Of a DNA stretch of 64,000 nt, positions 58,711-64,000 are shown in pieces. Where the stretch lies: positions 25,767 to 89,766 of the forward strand of contig QAMT01000022.1 in NCBI GenBank assembly GCA_003150755.1. The letters run 5' to 3'. How positions within the stretch are numbered: position 1 is the stretch's first letter; each line of letters begins with the position of its first letter. The notes below the pieces were generated by a model. That model did no database searches and was not told the origin of the DNA. It worked only from the letters and a program-made list of their open reading frames with translations. Both the position numbers and the translations under genes were made by a program. Source of the stretch: Phascolarctobacterium sp. (lineage in GTDB: Bacteria; Bacillota; Negativicutes; Acidaminococcales; Acidaminococcaceae).

Positions 58711-60837
58711 TTATTCTAATGTATCTTTATAATCATCAACTGCTTTTTCTAAAACAAAACTACCTGCAGTACCAGTTTTTATTACAACAAAGGCATCATC
58801 AACGTATTCCTGATATTTATCCATAGCTTTATCAAAAAATACAGCACTTACTACATCAGCAGTCATAGCTTTTACAGTTTTCTCATTTATATTACCATCT
58901 TCATCATATATACCTCCGTATCTTTTACTGTCATTTACTACTTTATATGCGGTTTGACCAATAAAAACAATATTTCGTACAACTTTTACTTTAGATAATA
59001 CAACTACATCAGCAGTGACATCTATGCCTGTTTTTACTATCCCATAACTAACATCTCCTATAGTTTTAAATGTATTATATAAATCGAAAAATGCTTCTGC
59101 CTCAATTAACGTATTATTTAAGCCTTGATTCCTATCAACTATAAAATTGATGCCAATACCTTTATCATATTTACATATTTTTTCTAATTCATCTATTAAT
59201 AATTCTTCCATAGCTTCTCCATAAGCTGGATTCTTTTCTCTATTCCATTGACTACGTATTGCAGCAGCTTGTATAATCTTAAATCTTTCTTCTTGCGTTT
59301 CAGCATGTTGAAGGTCATATATAAGCTTTTCTTGTTCTTCATGGTTTAGCCCGTTATATTTTTCTGTATTTACAGCTGAACTTGCACCACTATCTGCTTC
59401 TCCTCCAGCAGCCTTACTTACTATTGCACCAAGTATTTCAGCAGCCCACTGTCTTACAGCCGGGTCTTTTATCTCCCAAAGAGCTTGCTTAGCCATTTCC
59501 ACAGCAGCTGCTCCGCCTGCCGCACCACTAAAATCACCATTTGCCCATTGAGAAATTAATCCTTCAAGGAAAGTATTTAACATGGCTTTTTGCTCTAAAG
59601 AAATTTTACCAGTTAAATCACCTATCATTTTATGGCCAAGTTCCTGTGCCAGTCCAACAAACTCCTGTTTTTCTTCAATATCATCCTTATCAAAAATTTC
59701 ACCAAGTTTATTAAGAGCATTCTGTGTATCACGGTTCAGGCCTGCAATGTCCTGTTTTTGGTTTTCTTTATCACGTATTTCAATTTCGCCTTCGGATACA
59801 GTTGCCTTGGTAGTGCTGTCCGCTTCATCTTCGGCAGGCATACCCGGATTAGGCGTTAATCCCGCATCTTTTCTATCTGCATCTTCACTGGTATCAATAC
59901 CAATACCATGGTTGCCTGCTTCGTATTCTGCTTCGTTCTTAATATCCTCATAAGTGAGCGTACCGGTAGAAAGTTTGTTTTTATCAGTGTTATCACCAGA
60001 GATAATTCCGCCTTTAAGGTCAGTATTATCCTCAACATAAATATCAAAGCCTTCGTCACCTGCGTAAATGCCGCTTTGGTCGGTAACGCTATTATACTTG
60101 CTGTCTATATTACTTTCAGAAGCACTTCCATAAATACCACTCTTATTTGGGTTATCTTTCCCCGGAACAACAGAAATACCGATATTTAAGCCGGCAGATT
60201 TATTTTCTTCGCTGTAATTATTGCTATCCTGCTGACTTTCAATATTAAGGTCTCCACCTACGTTGCCGGTAACTTTTTCACCGGAAAGTTTACCGCCAAC
60301 AATATTGGTATCTTCACCGCTGGTAAAATCAAGCTCTTTATCGGCTGTAACCGTGCTTTCGTTATAGCTGGTACTATTAGCGTCAACGATCCCTTCAGCT
60401 TTACTGCCACCGATATTAATGCTTTCAACTTTGCCGGTAATTATATCTAATCCAACGCCAATACTTGCACTGCTGCTTTCACTGTTCTGCTTTGTAACAT
60501 CACTATCTTTAGATGCTGTTACATTAAGGTCTTTGGCAGCATTTAAGGTTACGTTTTCACCTTCTACGTTACTGCCCTTAATATTAATATCTTCTTTGGT
60601 AGAAGTAATCGTAACATCTTCTTCAGCTTTTACATTACTGCCCTGGTTAACAATGGTCGTGCTGTCGCTGCTGCTTTCAGATTTTTCAGTACCAAAGCTT
60701 ACATTTAAGCTAAGGTTTTTAGCCGGGTCTTTAACTGCATTTTCAAGTGTTGACCAGTTATCCTTTTTAAGAAGACCATCTTTATATGTTTTTTCAGTAA
60801 CTGTATCGTAAACTTTATAAGCATGAAGCGCAGCCAA
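58711..60837 (-). CDS. orphan CdiA-CT toxin cassette A
   Basis: The open frame runs from 61635; the first ATG is 60837, giving 708 residues. Upstream, the same frame encodes hemagglutinin-type repeats almost identical to those of cassette C. Contents in order: repeats (1-330), linker with DLKGGIISGDNTDKNKLSTG, pre-toxin with NRDTQNALNKLGEIFDKDDI (about 400), NGDFSGAAGGAAAVEMAKQA, KDPAVRQWAAEILGAIVSKA and the boundary NTEKYNGLN (about 510). The last 195 residues are unique, with hydrophobic stretches (ADVVVLSKVKVVRNIVFIGQ, MTADVVSAVFFDKAM), in line with a membrane-acting toxin and a multi-pass immunity protein. It lacks signal and TPS domains, so it is a silent cassette. Confidence 0.8.
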   Translation of the reverse strand: MAALHAYKVYDTVTEKTYKDGLLKKDNWSTLENAVKDPAKNLSLNVSFGTEKSESSSDSTTIVNQGSNVKAEEDVTITSTKEDINIKGSNVEGENVTLNAAKDLNVTASKDSDVTKQNSESSSASIGVGLDIITGKVESINIGGSKAEGIVDANSTSYNESTVTADKELDFTSGEDTNIVGGKLSGEKVTGNVGGDLNIESQQDSNNYSEENKSAGLNIGISVVPGKDNPNKSGIYGSASESNIDSKYNSVTDQSGIYAGDEGFDIYVEDNTDLKGGIISGDNTDKNKLSTGTLTYEDIKNEAEYEAGNHGIGIDTSEDADRKDAGLTPNPGMPAEDEADSTTKATVSEGEIEIRDKENQKQDIAGLNRDTQNALNKLGEIFDKDDIEEKQEFVGLAQELGHKMIGDLTGKISLEQKAMLNTFLEGLISQWANGDFSGAAGGAAAVEMAKQALWEIKDPAVRQWAAEILGAIVSKAAGGEADSGASSAVNTEKYNGLNHEEQEKLIYDLQHAETQEERFKIIQAAAIRSQWNREKNPAYGEAMEELLIDELEKICKYDKGIGINFIVDRNQGLNNTLIEAEAFFDLYNTFKTIGDVSYGIVKTGIDVTADVVVLSKVKVVRNIVFIGQTAYKVVNDSKRYGGIYDEDGNINEKTVKAMTADVVSAVFFDKAMDKYQEYVDDAFVVIKTGTAGSFVLEKAVDDYKDTLE

Positions 60838-61626
60838 ACGGTCATCTTCTACCTGTCCGGCACGTTCAATATGCCCTATTGCTTCTTCTGCTATATCTAT
60901 TGCCTGCCCGCCAACAGATACAGTAATACCAGTTCTCTTATACTCGTGTTCTTCGTGGGCGTTGTAAACGTTCTCGCTGCTTTCAACATTTACGTTCTTG
61001 CCGGTAATGTTAATATCCTTGCCGGCAATTATTTCGCTGCCGGTTATATTGGCGTCATCTTTGGCTTCAAGGTTTACGCTGCCTTCAATGCTGCCAACGG
61101 TAGAGCCGACGTTTTCAACATTCTTATTGGCGTATTCGTCACGCTGTTTTTCGCTGCCAATGGTAATGCCAAAGCCGCCTCCGGCAAAGATGCCGCTCTT
61201 TTTAACCTTCTTAATATATTCACTCTCACTGGTCTGTTCCTGCGTGCCTATATTAAGTTCGCCACCGGTTTTAATATTTACATCATCATCCGCTACTACC
61301 GTACTTGCGGTAATGTTGGTATCAGCACCGCTGGTTACGTCTACACTGCCGCCGGAAATATTGGAACCGACTACGGCGTCAAGGTTGCTGTAATCGTAAA
61401 CATCAGTAGATTTGCTGCTGAAAATACCGGAAGATTCTTCGTGTTTTTCATGCAGGCGTTCATGGTATTCATCTTCGGCAGTAATATTTACTTCGTTACC
61501 GGCATTAAGGGAAATTTTGCCTTCTTCGCTTGTAATATTGCTGCCTTTAATATTAATGTTATTTTCTCCGTTAAGGCCAATATCCCCTTTACCGGTAATA
61601 TTTGTGCCTACTACCGTTTCGTCAAC

Positions 61627-61656
61627 TTTGCGGTTTTACAGCCTTTTATTTTAAAG
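61627..61656 (-). other. cassette junction with half-terminator (B'/A)
   Basis: Same junction as 55999-56028: half of the AATAAAAGGCTG terminator hairpin followed by the first coding bases of a cassette. Here it leads into cassette A, showing that one junction sequence serves two different toxin cassettes. Confidence 0.7.
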
Positions 61657-61754
61657 ATATAACGATACAAAAAACAAAACATAAATTACTAAATATATAA
61701 AATTTCATACTAATGAAAAAAGAAAATTTTAAAATATAATCTGTAATAGATTAT

Positions 61755-62339
61755 TTATAATGTTGTAACATCATTAAATAAACAATCAAATACTGTAACT
61801 TCTCCAACTGGTTTTAATTCTGTCTCTATATTTGGTACAATGATTTGAGCAATATGCTTATCGAGTTTTTTATAATTATATTTTATAAATAATTTCTCAA
61901 TTATATTTTCTATAAATGAGTTTTGCTCTTTTGTATTAAAATAGTAATCTCCATTTTTTATAGTAGTATTTAGATATAGTATATAATAAAAATTACTTAT
62001 TAAACTTACATATATTATTATTTCATTTTTATTGTTATGTACTGCTTTTAATAGTTCAATATCATCATCCATATATTCTATATCTTGATTTAATAATATT
62101 TTTAATTCTATATCATTGTAAAGTTCAAAGTTACTCCAATCTTTTATTGAATTATGTTTTAATCTAATTTTCAATTCATTAAGCAAAATATTATTAAACC
62201 CACTGTCCTTTTTTAATTTAACAGTATTAAGATAATTAATAAATTCTTGGGAATTAAAATATTCATTACATCCCCAAACTACATTTTGAGGGAAGTATTT
62301 ATAAATAATATTTATTATTTCTAATTTCATATTTTTCAT
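61755..62339 (-). CDS. candidate immunity protein of cassette B' (identical copy)
   Basis: A 194-residue protein identical in sequence to that at 56127-56711, within the duplicated block. It overlaps the toxin B' stop by four bases. Two identical immunity genes give a dosage effect if both are expressed and provide long homology for recombination between the copies. Confidence 0.75.
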   Translation of the reverse strand: MKNMKLEIINIIYKYFPQNVVWGCNEYFNSQEFINYLNTVKLKKDSGFNNILLNELKIRLKHNSIKDWSNFELYNDIELKILLNQDIEYMDDDIELLKAVHNNKNEIIIYVSLISNFYYILYLNTTIKNGDYYFNTKEQNSFIENIIEKLFIKYNYKKLDKHIAQIIVPNIETELKPVGEVTVFDCLFNDVTTL

Positions 62340-63382
62340 TTCCTGTTATCCTCTTTATCAAATCTCTTATCTCCTAATAACTTTTTAGCTTTTTGTGCAG
62401 TTTTATCGCCACTTTTAGCTGCTTTATCTATTTCACCTAATGTTTTATCAATCCATTGTTTAGGAAATTCTCTATTAATAGCACCTTTTTTATTTTTAGC
62501 AATCCAATCTTGTGCAACAACATCTTGATTTGAATATATGATATTATCAATCGGCAAAGGTTCACCCTTAATCCAGTAAATGAAACTTTCCCACCCATTA
62601 CCAATATATTCCATCGTTTCTTTTCCTGTATTAACAGCCCAATTACCAAATTCATCACAAGTAGCCACTATTTTACCAGTTGCATCTTTCAAAATCTTTT
62701 GTCCATTTTCAGTTGATAAAAATACACACCCACCTAATCCAGCAGCAGCAATTAAAGACTCTACTGCTGAAGGAACTGCAATTACAAATACTGCATTATT
62801 TTTTGTTCCACTTGCAGCTGAAGATGCACCACTTTGATAATTACCAGTTATAATTTCAGAAGCCGCACCACCTAAAATTGCACTAATAAACTGTTGTGTA
62901 GCTGGATCAGTAGAAGATTTTTTGATTAAATCCATTATTGCTTCGTTAAATCCACTACCTGTTGCTCCACTTAAAAAATCTCCCGAAGCAATTTCAGACA
63001 TAATGCCACCAGTAATCGCATGCAGTAAAATTTTATTTTTGCCGCCATCTTTCCATGAATTAATTTCTGTATTTAAAGAATTAATTCTTTCTATATCTCC
63101 CGTTTTTTCAGCTTCAATAAGTTCAAGCGTCAATTCAATTTCTTTATTTTCAGCTAATTTATGTATTTCATTATAAGCAAGCTCTCCAAACAGCCCTGCC
63201 AGCTCCTGCCGTTCTTCAATGCTGTCCTTATCAAAAATCTCACCCAGTTTGTTAAGAGCATTCTGCGTATCACGATTCAGGCCCGCAAGGTCTTGTTTCT
63301 GGTTTTCTTTATCGCGGATTTCAATTTCTCCTTCAGATACTGTTGCCTTGGTTGTGCTTTCGGCTTCATCTTCGGCAGGCAT
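62336..63382 (-). CDS. orphan CdiA-CT toxin cassette B' (identical copy)
   Basis: The same 348-residue product as 56708-57754; the open frame reaches up to 63904 without an earlier start codon. The hemagglutinin-repeat part upstream is again cut at NESTVTADKELDFTSGED. Because copies B and B' are identical over at least 2.6 kb and flank cassette A, a single crossover would excise or amplify A. Confidence 0.78.
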   Translation of the reverse strand: MPAEDEAESTTKATVSEGEIEIRDKENQKQDLAGLNRDTQNALNKLGEIFDKDSIEERQELAGLFGELAYNEIHKLAENKEIELTLELIEAEKTGDIERINSLNTEINSWKDGGKNKILLHAITGGIMSEIASGDFLSGATGSGFNEAIMDLIKKSSTDPATQQFISAILGGAASEIITGNYQSGASSAASGTKNNAVFVIAVPSAVESLIAAAGLGGCVFLSTENGQKILKDATGKIVATCDEFGNWAVNTGKETMEYIGNGWESFIYWIKGEPLPIDNIIYSNQDVVAQDWIAKNKKGAINREFPKQWIDKTLGEIDKAAKSGDKTAQKAKKLLGDKRFDKEDNRK

Positions 63383-63939
63383 ACCAATATTAGGCGTTAA
63401 GCCTTTTTCGTTATAATCTGCGCCGTTATCAATATTTACGTTTACGCCGGTACTGCCTGCTTCGTATTCCGCTTTGTTCTTAATATCTTCATAAGTCAGC
63501 GTACCGGTAGAAAGTTTATTTTCTTCACTGTTATCACCGGAGATAATACCACCTTTAAGGTCAGTGTTATCCTCAACGTAAATATCAAAGCCTTCGTCAC
63601 CAGCATAAATACCGCTCTGGTCGGTAACACTTGCATAATCGCTGTCGATATTGCCTTCACTGTAACCGCCGGTTATGCCTACTTTGCCCGTGCCGAAGTC
63701 ATACTCCAGCCCTAAGCTGCCGGATTTAGTTTCTTCGTTATAGCTGTTACTATCCTGCTTGCTTTCAATGTTAAGGTCTCCGCCTACGTTGCCGGTAACT
63801 TTTTCACCGGTAAGTTTACCGCCAACAATATTGGTATCCTCACCGCTAGTAAAATCAAGTTCTTTATCAGCTGTAACTGTACTTTCGTTACAGTTTGTGT
63901 TTTGTTATCAACTTCTTATTGAACTTACAATAATTAATT

Positions 63940-64000
63940 TTAAAAATAGTATAAAAATATTAATATTAATATACAAAAAACCATAATAATAATGTCTTTT
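63940..64000 (-). CDS. 3' end of a second immunity A copy (partial)
   Basis: The last 61 bases are identical to the 3' end of the cassette A immunity gene (58312-58372), including its stop codon at 63940. The rest lies outside the window. It predicts another cassette A to the right. Confidence 0.7.
   Translation of the reverse strand, partial: KDIIIMVFCILILIFLYYF

Larger units (their letters stand above)
61355..64000. repeat. tandem duplication unit, right copy (runs off the window)
   Basis: Matches 55727-58372 at an offset of 5,628 bases in every segment compared, including both intergenic junctions. It implies that cassette order A-B is repeated beyond the window edge. Confidence 0.9.

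Noticed and set aside
55318..61662. Long plus-strand reading frames opposite the toxin cassettes (238 and 279 residues)
   Set aside because: They are antisense shadows of the repeat-rich cassette frames; their composition (Phe/Ile/Ala-rich) follows from the complementary repeats and they lack ribosome sites.

Overview
The window looks like a chromosomal stretch of a low-GC diderm Firmicute, most likely a member of the Negativicutes (Phascolarctobacterium/Acidaminococcus-like). Gene content and codon use are Firmicute-like (PcfJ, DpnD/PcfM and DUF3846-like proteins, a Firmicute-style LexA box). Yet there are outer-membrane proteins (a YadA-type trimeric adhesin, a classical autotransporter, VirB9/VirB10, CdiA-type hemagglutinin-repeat proteins) that only make sense in a cell with two membranes. 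The species is inference; no rRNA is present.

Layout. (1) 1-6.5 kb is ordinary chromosome: two iron-sulfur-flavoprotein-like reductases, azlCD, a DUF362 protein, threonine aldolase, a dicarboxylate/amino-acid symporter and tRNA-Ser(CGA). (2) 6.5-12.3 kb is a mosaic accessory zone: a nucleotidyltransferase with a small partner, a decayed small gene, a DUF4143 ATPase, a frameshifted relaxase remnant and an AlbA_2/Schlafen-type protein. (3) 12.3-18.7 kb is a plus-strand block of plasmid-type accessory genes (ssb, PcfJ, DUF3846-like, DpnD/PcfM and unknowns). Three of its transcription units start directly behind a GC-rich, strongly folded repeat of about 250-600 nt. (4) 18.9-43.8 kb is a P-type (Trb/VirB) conjugation module on the minus strand: ssb, topoisomerase III, two VirB5/TrbJ-like proteins, TrbL, an M23 peptidase fused to a VirB6-like part, VirB2/3/4/8/9/10/11, VirD4 and a trimeric adhesin. 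A mazEF pair and an XRE regulator plus lipoprotein interrupt it on the plus strand. An oriT-like region and a MobA/MobL relaxase close it. No replication initiator was seen, so it is more likely an integrative conjugative element than a plasmid. VirB10 carries an in-frame stop, so the element may be defective. (5) 43.9-52 kb holds a SOS-controlled DNA polymerase IV, an HTH protein, a large autotransporter, an IS256-family element and a tyrosine recombinase. (6) 52-64 kb is an array of orphan CdiA-CT toxin/immunity cassettes on the minus strand (order 5'->3': B', A, B, C). It includes a tandem duplication with a 5,628-bp period, and the cassettes lack proper starts.

How it fits together. Relaxase and oriT hand a strand to VirD4 and the Trb/VirB channel; topoisomerase III, SSBs and perhaps the folded repeats serve processing or early expression in the recipient; the adhesin probably helps mating contact. 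A shared promoter/operator sequence lies before the XRE regulator and before oriT/relaxase, suggesting coordinated control. The CDI cassettes look like a silent repertoire of toxin C-termini that can be swapped onto a full-length cdiA outside the window. The most unusual signals are the repeated folded element of block 3, the cassette array whose junctions coincide with half of a terminator hairpin beside a tyrosine recombinase, and the adhesin and peptidase parts built into the conjugation operon.
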